Assembly (NCBI GenBank): GCA_051000715.1
Contig: JBPCOB010000015.1
Coordinates: forward strand, 1 to 7,244
Source of the DNA: JBPCOB01 sp051000715
GTDB taxonomy: Bacteria > Actinomycetota > Actinomycetes > JALYNC01
Direction of reading: 5' to 3'
Length of the DNA stretch: 7,244 nucleotides
Shown: in pieces, positions 1-5,188 of the stretch
Position numbering within the stretch: position 1 is the stretch's first letter
How the letters are laid out: each line of letters starts with the position of its first letter
Notes under the pieces: model-generated
What the model saw: only the letters and a program-made list of their open reading frames with translations
What the model was told of the DNA's origin: nothing
Databases searched by the model: none
Program-made: the position numbers and the translations under genes

Positions 1-19
1 CAGCGGCGCGTCGGGGCCG

Positions 20-610
20 TCAGGCGGTGGTACGCCGCTGGCGACGGCTGGCCAGCTCGTCCGCTTCGGTCGCGGCGCCGGCGCCGGCATCGGACGCCGG
101 CTCGCTGGGCAGGGCGGCCAGGGAGCCTTCCACCTCGCGCACCACCCGGCCGACGGCGATGCCGAAGACCCCCTGTCCGCCCTGCACCAGGTCGATCACC
201 TCGTCCGGGGAGGCGCAGTCGTAGACGGTCGCGCCGTCGCTCATCAGCGTGGTCCGTGAGAGGTCCTCGACCCCGAGTCGGCGGAGGTGGGCGACCGCCG
301 TACGGATGTTCTGCAGGGAGACGCCGGTGTCCAGCAGCCGCTTGACGACCTTGAGGACGAGAATGTCTCGGAAGGAGTACAGCCGGGAGCTGCCCGAGCC
401 GGTCGCCGGGCGGATGCTCGGCTCTACCAGCCCGGTTCGGGCCCAGTAGTCCAGCTGGCGGTAGCTGATCCCGGCCGCCGCGCACGCCGTGGTCCCGCGG
501 TAGCCCGTGGCGGTCGCCCGGTCGCCCTCGGCCCCGCCGAAGAGCACGCCCTGCTCGCTGCGCTGCGGGCCCGGCCTTCGGCTCCCGGCGGCCACGTCGT
601 CCTGCTGCAC
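20..610 (-). CDS. MerR-family transcriptional regulator, Rv1830 (ResR/McdR) type
   Basis: A DNA-binding regulator of about 196 residues. The MerR winged helix-turn-helix spans roughly residues 37-105: a recognition segment with ISYRQLDYWARTGLVEPS, then the wing with GSGSSRLYSFRDILVLK. A conserved C-terminal part follows (TLMSDGATVY, VIDLVQGGQGVFGIAV). This pattern and the position after ftsR and DUF151 match M. tuberculosis Rv1830, named ResR/McdR and tied to growth and division control; that role is inferred here from synteny. The frame stays open to an ATG at 709, but I chose the GTG at 610: it has GAGG eight bases upstream, gives the usual family length, and leaves out an arginine/proline-rich stretch unlike the family. 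The 151-base gap before it carries a candidate operator, so it probably has its own promoter. The family call is secure; the exact start is less so. Confidence 0.9.
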   Translation of the reverse strand: MQQDDVAAGSRRPGPQRSEQGVLFGGAEGDRATATGYRGTTACAAAGISYRQLDYWARTGLVEPSIRPATGSGSSRLYSFRDILVLKVVKRLLDTGVSLQNIRTAVAHLRRLGVEDLSRTTLMSDGATVYDCASPDEVIDLVQGGQGVFGIAVGRVVREVEGSLAALPSEPASDAGAGAATEADELASRRQRRTTA

Positions 611-721
611 TCCACCCGCCTCTCGCGGACTCCGCCGGCCCCAAGGACGGCGATACTGGGCTGCGACGCTAGGGAGCCGAAGCCGCCCGGTCAACGGCCG
701 CTTCGGCATGTCGCCGATCTG

Positions 722-736
722 AACCTTTACTTGAGG
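722..736 (-). promoter_or_regulatory. candidate operator motif upstream of the Rv1830-type MerR gene
   Basis: On the minus strand this reads CCTCAAGTAAAGGTT, in the gap between the DUF151 stop and the MerR start, 112 bases before the chosen GTG. It matches the site at 2734-2748 at 12 of 15 positions. It is an imperfect dyad (CCT...AGG), and its left half resembles the CCTCAAGT half-site of the SoxR-type MerR box. Further CCT-containing repeats lie just upstream on the same strand, at about 741-758. Binding by one of the two local MerR proteins is inference. Confidence 0.35.
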
Positions 737-761
737 CTAGGCTTTCCCATAGGTCAGGCGT

Positions 762-1232
762 TCAGGAGCCGATCTGAAAGTCCTCAGGAGAGATGGTGTC
801 CAAGAACTCACGGAACTTCTCAACCTCGTTCTCCTGCTCGTCCGGGATGGCGATGCCAGCTTCCGTGAGCACTGACTCGTCGGCGTAGATGCTCGCTCCG
901 GTGCGGATGGCCAAGGCGATGGCATCCGAGGGCCGGGCGCTGACCCGCAGCCCGCTGGCGAAGACGAGGTCGGCGTAGTAGACGCTGTCGCGCAGCTCGG
1001 TGATCTGCACGGCGTGCAGCCTGGCCTCCAAGGCCGTCAGCACGTCGCGCAGCAGGTCATGGGTGAGCGGTCGCGGAGGCGCCATTCCGGACTGGGCCAC
1101 CGCAATCGCGGACGCCTCGACCGGCCCGATCCAGATCGGTAGGAAGCGCTCGCCGTTCACCTCCTTGAGGAGCACAATCGGCTGGCTCTCCGGCAGCTGT
1201 AGCCGGACGCCTACCACGCTCACTTCGTGCAC
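762..1232 (-). CDS. DUF151 (bifunctional nuclease-type) protein
   Basis: A protein of 156 residues covering the full DUF151/BFN domain. Conserved blocks are LPIWIGPVEASAIA (31-44), RPLTHDL (54-60), YYADLVFASG (85-94), SARPSDAIALAIRTG (98-112), and a C-terminal tail IPDEQENEVEKFREF (129-143) typical of actinobacterial members. Plant and thermotoga relatives have been linked to nuclease activity or solved structurally; the substrate of the actinobacterial form is not established. It corresponds to Rv1829 between the two MerR genes. The start is GTG, with GAGG six bases upstream. The 98-base gap from ftsR carries a weak -10-like TAGGTT (1286-1291, minus strand) and a 5-bp hairpin with a three-base loop (1254-1266) in the leader. 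Separate transcription is therefore possible but unproven. Family assignment is firm. Confidence 0.93.
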   Translation of the reverse strand: MHEVSVVGVRLQLPESQPIVLLKEVNGERFLPIWIGPVEASAIAVAQSGMAPPRPLTHDLLRDVLTALEARLHAVQITELRDSVYYADLVFASGLRVSARPSDAIALAIRTGASIYADESVLTEAGIAIPDEQENEVEKFREFLDTISPEDFQIGS

Positions 1233-1330
1233 GCCGGACCTCGCTCCCCACTGGCCCGAAACGGGCGGCCCGCCGAGCCCCCCTCAACCTACACCGGCGG
1301 GACGCAGTCGGGCCGAGGAGCCGGGCGGGC

Positions 1331-2068
1331 TCAGCGGGACAGCATCGGCCGCAGCGCGGCCCGCACGAGGGCCACATGCAGGCGCACAGACAGGGCGGCC
1401 AGCTGGCGTGCAACCGCCTCGGCGCGAGCCCGTGACTCCGGATTGCGCTGACGCACGACGGGGCTGATCACCTGCTCGACCAGCCCGACCTCCCGGTCGG
1501 CAGCCAGCTTGAACATGCGCAGGTGCCGCGCGCCGATACCGAAGCCGGCGAGCTCGGCGACCGCCTGCGCGATCAGCAGCGCGTCGCTGTCGTAGTGCTC
1601 GCCCTGTGGCCGGGAGGCAACCAGGCCGAACCGCTCCAGCTCGGCGAGCTGACCGGGATCGAGACCGGAGGCCTCGAGGAGCTCTGGACGGGAAAGCCGG
1701 ATCTGTCCAGGATCGGTGCCAAAAGCCTCCGGGCCAGGTGCATCGGGCTCCAGGGCGTCGCCGGGGATCTGCGGCTGGCCGCCGCGAACGGGTGCCTGCA
1801 GGCCCCGGTCGAGGGCGTCGAGATGCGCTTTGATGACGCGCAGCGGGAGGTAATGCTCCCGCTGCGCAGTGAGCACGTACCGCAGCCGCTCGACGTCGGA
1901 CCGGCTGAACTTGCGGTAGCCCGAAGAGGTCCGCTCCGGTTGCACCAATCCCTCGCTCTCGAGGAACCGGATCTTCGAGATGCTTACGTCGGGGAAGTCC
2001 GAACGCAGCTGGGCCAGGACGTCACCGATGCTCAGGTAGCCGCGGCCGCCGGGCGGCGCCGCGCTCAT
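1331..2068 (-). CDS. ftsR: MerR-family regulator FtsR
   Basis: A regulator of 245 residues. The N-terminal MerR winged helix-turn-helix (about 11-80) contains YLSIGDVLAQL, ISKIRFLESEGLVQPERT and GYRKFSRSDVERLRYV. A proline/glycine-rich linker follows (about 91-120), then a helical C-terminal domain (about 124-240) with LEASGLDPGQLAELERFGLV and the HLRMFKLAADREVGLVEQ segment. Domain layout, length and position directly after garA match Rv1828 of M. tuberculosis and FtsR of Corynebacterium glutamicum, an activator of ftsZ. That regulatory target is established in Corynebacterium and only inferred here. Its ATG overlaps the garA stop in an ATGA junction and lacks a strong ribosome-binding site, which points to translational coupling with garA. 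Confidence 0.92.
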   Translation of the reverse strand: MSAAPPGGRGYLSIGDVLAQLRSDFPDVSISKIRFLESEGLVQPERTSSGYRKFSRSDVERLRYVLTAQREHYLPLRVIKAHLDALDRGLQAPVRGGQPQIPGDALEPDAPGPEAFGTDPGQIRLSRPELLEASGLDPGQLAELERFGLVASRPQGEHYDSDALLIAQAVAELAGFGIGARHLRMFKLAADREVGLVEQVISPVVRQRNPESRARAEAVARQLAALSVRLHVALVRAALRPMLSR

Positions 2069-2589
2069 GCCGTCGGCCGGGCCAGGAACATCAGCCGGAA
2101 CTTGCCGACCTGAACCTCGTCGCCGCCGGTCAGCGCCGCCTCCTCGATGCGCTCGCGATTTCGGTAGGTGCCGTTGAGGCTGCCGACGTCACGAACGACG
2201 AAGCGCTCCCCCGTCCGCGCGAACTCGGCGTGCCGGCGGGACACCGTGACGTCATCGAGGAAGATGTCGCTGTCCGGGTGGCGGCCGGCCGTGGTGAGGT
2301 CCTTGTCGAGCAGAAAGCGGCTTCCGGCGTTGGGGCCACGCTTGACGACCAGCATGGCCGAACCCGGCAGCAGCGCCTCCACGGTCGCCGCGTCGGCCAG
2401 CGAGTCCTCGTCGACGGCATCGGCGTCGGGCGAGTCCACGCTCGCCAGCGAGATGGTGGAGGTGGAGTCGGCGTGGCCATCTGGCCCGACGGGGTCACCG
2501 GGCCGCGTCAGGGGTGCGCCACAGCGGGCGCAGAACCGGCTTTCGTCGGAGTTCTGCTGGCCGCACTGCGTGCAGAAGACGGTCGGCAT
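2065..2589 (-). CDS. garA: Zinc-ribbon FHA-domain protein, GarA/OdhI type
   Basis: A protein of 174 residues. It opens with a zinc ribbon (Cys6, Cys9, Cys20, Cys23), continues with an acidic, serine/threonine-containing linker holding DSTSTISLAS (41-50), and ends in an FHA domain (about 78-170). The FHA core shows GRHPDSDIFLDD (102-113), SRRH (117-120) and GSLNGTY (136-142), the phosphothreonine-binding residues. GarA/OdhI proteins are phosphorylated on a threonine in the N-terminal tail by PknB/PknG-type kinases. Unphosphorylated, they inhibit 2-oxoglutarate dehydrogenase and glutamate dehydrogenase. The STSTIS segment is the likely phospho-site here (inference). I chose the ATG at 2589 because the ribbon starts there, GGAGG lies 11 bases upstream, and a candidate promoter at 2663-2692 would exclude the GTG at 2664. 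The zinc ribbon is absent from the mycobacterial protein. Confidence 0.9.
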   Translation of the reverse strand: MPTVFCTQCGQQNSDESRFCARCGAPLTRPGDPVGPDGHADSTSTISLASVDSPDADAVDEDSLADAATVEALLPGSAMLVVKRGPNAGSRFLLDKDLTTAGRHPDSDIFLDDVTVSRRHAEFARTGERFVVRDVGSLNGTYRNRERIEEAALTGGDEVQVGKFRLMFLARPTA

Positions 2590-2662
2590 GGGCGGAGCGA
2601 CCTCCGGCGCGGGATGTCCCGGCGGCGGGAAGCTCAGGCCGCCGGCTCGAGATGCGCACCAC

Positions 2663-2692
2663 ACGTTAGTGAGCCGGAAAACTCAAGGTCAA
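2663..2692 (-). promoter_or_regulatory. candidate promoter for garA-ftsR
   Basis: On the minus strand, TTGACC (2692-2687) and TAACGT (2668-2663) are separated by 18 bases and look like -35 and -10 elements of a housekeeping actinobacterial promoter. Transcription would begin near 2656, about 67 bases before the garA ATG. The -35 overlaps CCTTGAGT, a weaker relative of the motif at 2734-2748, placed where a MerR-type regulator could act. No start-site data are available. Confidence 0.45.
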
Positions 2693-2733
2693 TCGCTGGC
2701 ACGCCCGGCAATGCTAACTCTGAGGCTGAGCGT

Positions 2734-2748
2734 AAGGTTTACTTCAGG
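2734..2748 (-). promoter_or_regulatory. candidate operator motif at the end of gcvH, upstream of garA
   Basis: On the minus strand this reads CCTGAAGTAAACCTT. It overlaps the gcvH stop codon and lies 145 bases before the garA start. It matches the site at 722-736 at 12 of 15 positions. CCT-N-A steps recur downstream at 11 and then 12 base intervals, close to one helical turn each (CCTGA, CCTTA, CCTCA). Both strong copies of the motif precede members of the same regulatory block, which suggests a shared regulator, perhaps FtsR or the second MerR protein (inference). Confidence 0.35.
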
Positions 2749-3124
2749 TGCTGGCAACCAGGTTGCTGTACGCCGCCGCGTCCAGCAGGCCGTCCACGGA
2801 GTCGATATCCCGTGCGGTGATCTCCACCATCCAGCCGTCCCCGTACGGGTCCGAGTTCACCAGTTCCGGCTGGGAGTCCAACGCCTCGTTGCGGGCCGCG
2901 ACCGTCCCCGAAACCGGAGCGTAGATGTCCGAGACGCTCTTCGTCGACTCGAGCTCGCCAAGCGGCTGCCCCGCCTGGACCTGCGTACCGACCTCGGGGA
3001 GGGTCACGAACACGATGTCCCCGAGAGCGTCCTGCGCGAAGGACGTGATGCCGATCCGGACCGTGTCGCCGGAGGCCCGGACCCACTCGTGCTCGGCGGT
3101 GTACTTGAGGTCCTCGGGGTACAC
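2744..3124 (-). CDS. gcvH: Glycine cleavage system H protein
   Basis: The lipoyl carrier of the glycine cleavage system. It shuttles the aminomethyl group between the P, T and L proteins in the cytoplasm. The 126-residue length is normal for GcvH. The sequence shows YTAEHEWVR near the N terminus (8-16), GITSFAQDALGDIVFVTLP (25-43), and the lipoylation loop GELESTKSVSD with Lys62 as the attachment residue. The C-terminal part, NSDPYGDGWMVEI, is also typical. The start is GTG with a GAAGG-like site six bases upstream. The P, T and L genes are not in the window. Its place ahead of garA is conserved in actinobacteria and fits a metabolic link, since GarA proteins control 2-oxoglutarate and glutamate flux. 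Confidence 0.96.
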   Translation of the reverse strand: MYPEDLKYTAEHEWVRASGDTVRIGITSFAQDALGDIVFVTLPEVGTQVQAGQPLGELESTKSVSDIYAPVSGTVAARNEALDSQPELVNSDPYGDGWMVEITARDIDSVDGLLDAAAYSNLVAST

Positions 3125-3163
3125 GCTGGCCCTTCGATCGACGCCGGCAAGTCGGGCCGGGCG

Positions 3164-3193
3164 AGCCTAACCACGCCGCTTCGCCGCCCGCAA
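3164..3193 (-). promoter_or_regulatory. candidate promoter for gcvH
   Basis: On the minus strand, TTGCGG (3193-3188) and TAGGCT (3169-3164) are 18 bases apart. Transcription would start near 3157, giving a leader of about 33 bases before the GTG. The -10 fits the TAnnnT pattern; the -35 is partial. It is the best candidate in the 139-base gap between the phosphatidyltransferase stop and gcvH. Confidence 0.4.
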
Positions 3194-3195
3194 CG

Positions 3196-3218
3196 GCAGC
3201 AGGACACGAGGCTGCTGC
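3196..3218 (-). terminator. possible hairpin terminator after the phosphatidyltransferase gene
   Basis: GCAGCAG (3196-3202) and CTGCTGC (3212-3218) form a perfect 7-bp stem around a 9-base loop, 45 bases past the phosphatidyltransferase stop and just before the candidate gcvH promoter. No U-tract follows, so it is not a classic intrinsic terminator. Its placement between two transcription units is the main support. Confidence 0.25.
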
Positions 3219-3263
3219 AGCCGGTGCTCATTCCACGGTGTCGCACGCACTGGGTTGGCGCGG

Positions 3264-3878
3264 CTACTCTCCGGCCGCTTCGGCCAGCAGCCGACGGGCC
3301 TGCACGACGTAGAGCACGCCGGCCCACCAGTACAGGGCGAAGCCCCAGAGCACGAAGGCCCAGCCGACCGGACGCACGATCTCGCCGCCGGTCGCCCGGC
3401 CGGCTCCCAGCAGGACCAGCGGAAAGCCGGCGAGCAGGTTGAACGTCGCCGCCTTGCCGAGAAAGTGCACTGGCAGTGGGCCGTAGCCGCGCCGGCGCAG
3501 AACCGGCAGGAAGCCCGCGAGCACCAGGTCGCGGGCGAGCAGCCCAACCGGCAGCCAGATCGGTACGACGTGGCGAAGGGTCAGGCCCACCATCGTCGCG
3601 ACGACGTAGAGCCGGTCGACCAACGGGTCGAGCAGGGCGCCGAGCCGGCTGTACTGCCCCCACGCGCGCGCGATCCGGCCGTCGAGGTAGTCGGTGAGAC
3701 CGCTCAGCATGAGTACGGCGACCGCCGCGCCGTCCGCCCGAGCTTCGAGCACCAGGTAGAGAAACAGGGGGATGCCGGCCAGGCGCAGGAGGCTGAGCGC
3801 ATTGGGGACGGTGAGGATGCGAGTCGTCCCGGCATCGGGCAACTCCGCCGCCGAAGCCGACGCCGAGGGCTCGGCCAC
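3264..3878 (-). CDS. CDP-alcohol phosphatidyltransferase, probably cardiolipin synthase type
   Basis: A membrane enzyme of 204 residues that transfers a phosphatidyl group from CDP-diacylglycerol to an alcohol. The full CDP-alcohol phosphotransferase signature is present at 63-88: D63, D66-G67, A70-R71, G80, D84 and D88 with standard spacing. These residues bind metal and CDP. Hydrophobic membrane segments lie at about 24-44, 51-62, 90-120, 144-160 and 168-192. Blocks such as ILTVPNALSLLRL, LGKAATFNLLAGFPL and LYWWAGVLYVVQ resemble the actinobacterial cardiolipin synthase (Streptomyces SCO1389 type), which would use phosphatidylglycerol as acceptor. Rv1822 (pgsA2) holds the same genomic position. 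The frame is open far upstream, but that part is antisense shadow of the lyase gene. The GTG at 3878 follows AGGAGG closely and directly precedes the conserved domain. Acceptor specificity is inferred. Confidence 0.88.
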   Translation of the reverse strand: MAEPSASASAAELPDAGTTRILTVPNALSLLRLAGIPLFLYLVLEARADGAAVAVLMLSGLTDYLDGRIARAWGQYSRLGALLDPLVDRLYVVATMVGLTLRHVVPIWLPVGLLARDLVLAGFLPVLRRRGYGPLPVHFLGKAATFNLLAGFPLVLLGAGRATGGEIVRPVGWAFVLWGFALYWWAGVLYVVQARRLLAEAAGE

Positions 3879-3913
3879 TCCGCCTCCTGAGCCCGTGATC
3901 GCCGAGCCGCAGC

Positions 3914-5035
3914 CTAGCCAGGCCTCGCTAGCAGCCGGTCGAAGAGTCGCCGGACCTCGGCTCCGGTGAACTCCAGGGTGGCGTCGCCCACGGCCAGCTC
4001 CACCCGTCGCCAGCACCGCGAATCGGTCGGCACGCTCTCGGCGAAGGTCCAGGTGCCGGTCTCCTCGGCCAGGTCCAGGGCGGCCTCGCGCAGCGAGCTC
4101 GCCGACGTCCGCAGCCGGATATGCATCATCGGCACCTGTGGCGGGTCCGGAACCACCTCCACGTCCGGATGGCCGCGCAGCGCCTCGGCGATCTCGGTCG
4201 CCTTGAGGAAGTAGTCCGCCATGCGGCCCAACCGGCTGTGCAGCGCGGCCCGGGCGGCCAGCGCGTACGGGTAGAGGTGGAACAGGTTGCCGCCGTGCCG
4301 CCGCTGCCACACCCGCGCCACTGCGATCACGTCCTCCGGGCCGCTCAAGCAGCAGCCGGCGATACCGCCGAGTCCCTTGTAGAACGACACGTAGACCGTG
4401 TCGAAGAGCCCGGCGATCTCGGCGTACGAGCGGCGGTAGTACGGCGCGGTCTCCCACAGGCGGGCGCCGTCGAGGTGCAGGGCCACGCCGCCCTCGCGCG
4501 CCCACTCCGTCTGGGCCACCAGGTCGTCCCACTCGGGCAGCCGGCCACCGAGCGGACGTTGCGGCAGTTCGAGCACGAGGGCGGCCAGCGGCTCGCGAAT
4601 CTGCCGCAGCTGCTCAAGGCTGATCAGGTCGTTGCGGTCACCGACGAGCCGGCCGTGCAGACCGTGCAGGTGCTCGTACGCCTTGTCCTCGTGCATCTCG
4701 AGGTGACAGGTGGGGTGGAACGCGACCGTCCGGACGCCCTTTCGATCGGCCCAGATCCGCAACGCGATCTGCTGCGCCATGGTGCCGCTGGGCATGAACA
4801 CCGCCGCCGGCTTGCCGAGCAGCGCGGCGACCTCGGTCTCGAGCTCCTCCAGCACCGCGCCGCTGCCGTAGTAGTCCGGTTTGAGGTCAACAGGCGTGCT
4901 CTCGACCAACGCGCTCAGCTCCTCGTGCGGCCATGGTCGGCCGTGCCCACCGAGAAAGCGCGTGCACCGGTCGCGGACCGCCTCAAGTTCCCGGGCGGCC
5001 GGCACCGGCTGTTCCTCCCCTGCCACGGTGTCCAT
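3914..5035 (-). CDS. Threonine aldolase/beta-eliminating-lyase family PLP enzyme
   Basis: A cytoplasmic fold-type I PLP enzyme of 373 residues. Visible elements are the phosphate-binding PSGTMAQQ (82-89), a histidine-rich block HLEMHEDKAYEHLHG (111-125), HLDGARLWET (187-196) with the aspartate that contacts the PLP nitrogen (Asp189) and Arg192, and SFYKGLGGIAG (217-227) with Lys220 as the expected Schiff-base lysine. These fit the low-specificity threonine aldolase superfamily. However, the usual N-terminal RSDTVT motif is missing and is replaced by a helical lead of about 45 residues, so the substrate may differ. The ATG at 5035 is preferred over a GTG at 5113: it has GGGAG nine bases upstream, while the GTG has no clear site. 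The phosphatidyltransferase gene follows after 35 bases on the same strand, suggesting co-transcription; no functional link is known. Confidence 0.88.
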   Translation of the reverse strand: MDTVAGEEQPVPAARELEAVRDRCTRFLGGHGRPWPHEELSALVESTPVDLKPDYYGSGAVLEELETEVAALLGKPAAVFMPSGTMAQQIALRIWADRKGVRTVAFHPTCHLEMHEDKAYEHLHGLHGRLVGDRNDLISLEQLRQIREPLAALVLELPQRPLGGRLPEWDDLVAQTEWAREGGVALHLDGARLWETAPYYRRSYAEIAGLFDTVYVSFYKGLGGIAGCCLSGPEDVIAVARVWQRRHGGNLFHLYPYALAARAALHSRLGRMADYFLKATEIAEALRGHPDVEVVPDPPQVPMMHIRLRTSASSLREAALDLAEETGTWTFAESVPTDSRCWRRVELAVGDATLEFTGAEVRRLFDRLLARPG

Positions 5036-5089
5036 GTCGCAAGGCTCCCATCCGAGCGCGACAATGGCCTCTCCAACCCGGCCACCGGT

Positions 5090-5101
5090 GAGCGGCCGCT
5101 C
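5090..5101. promoter_or_regulatory. 12-base perfect palindrome in the divergent intergenic region
   Basis: GAGCGGCCGCTC is perfectly palindromic and sits in the 153-base gap between the lyase gene (minus) and the DUF1800 gene (plus). CACCG and CGGTG flank it slightly off-centre. The position suits an operator for divergent genes, but GC-only palindromes arise easily at this base composition. Confidence 0.2.
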
Positions 5102-5129
5102 GGTGCCTTCCACCCATCCGGTTCATCGC

Positions 5130-5158
5130 TTGCCGAACAGACGCGCGCTCTTTACCGG
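5130..5158 (+). promoter_or_regulatory. weak candidate promoter for DUF1800-DUF1501
   Basis: TTGCCG (5130-5135) and TACCGG (5153-5158) are 17 bases apart, and the distance to the ATG at 5189 is suitable. The -35 is good, but the -10 lacks the final T of TAnnnT. Listed because it is the best match in the intergenic region. Confidence 0.22.
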
Positions 5159-5188
5159 ACCCGAACATGCCCGGCGCATCATGAGGCC

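Noticed and set aside
611..709. N-terminal extension of the second MerR protein to the ATG at 709
   Set aside because: The extra 33 residues are R/P/G-rich and unlike family members. The GTG at 610 has a well-spaced ribosome-binding site and gives the usual length.
287..868. 193-codon plus-strand frame spanning the gap between the second MerR gene and DUF151
   Set aside because: It is mostly antisense to both conserved genes, and no domain or ribosome-binding site supports it.
1523..2113. 196-codon plus-strand frame within ftsR
   Set aside because: It is entirely antisense to ftsR and the garA end, and its composition follows the complement of conserved codons.
3103..3110. Further copy of the CCTCAAGT half-site inside gcvH
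   Set aside because: It encodes conserved GcvH residues (Asp-Leu-Lys near the N terminus), so coding constraint explains it.
2168..3442. 424-codon open frame on the plus strand
   Set aside because: It runs antisense through garA, gcvH and the phosphatidyltransferase end and has no recognisable domain; high-GC codon structure produces such frames.
3879..4532. Long N-terminal extension of the phosphatidyltransferase frame
   Set aside because: It overlaps the lyase gene in another frame and is arginine/glycine-rich noise. The conserved protein starts after the AGGAGG site with the GTG at 3878.
4121..5188. In-frame upstream extension of the DUF1800 reading frame (about 356 extra residues)
   Set aside because: It lies antisense to the well-conserved lyase gene, has low-complexity composition (R, H, V, Q rich) and no family resemblance. 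The DUF1800 domain begins at the ATG at 5189.
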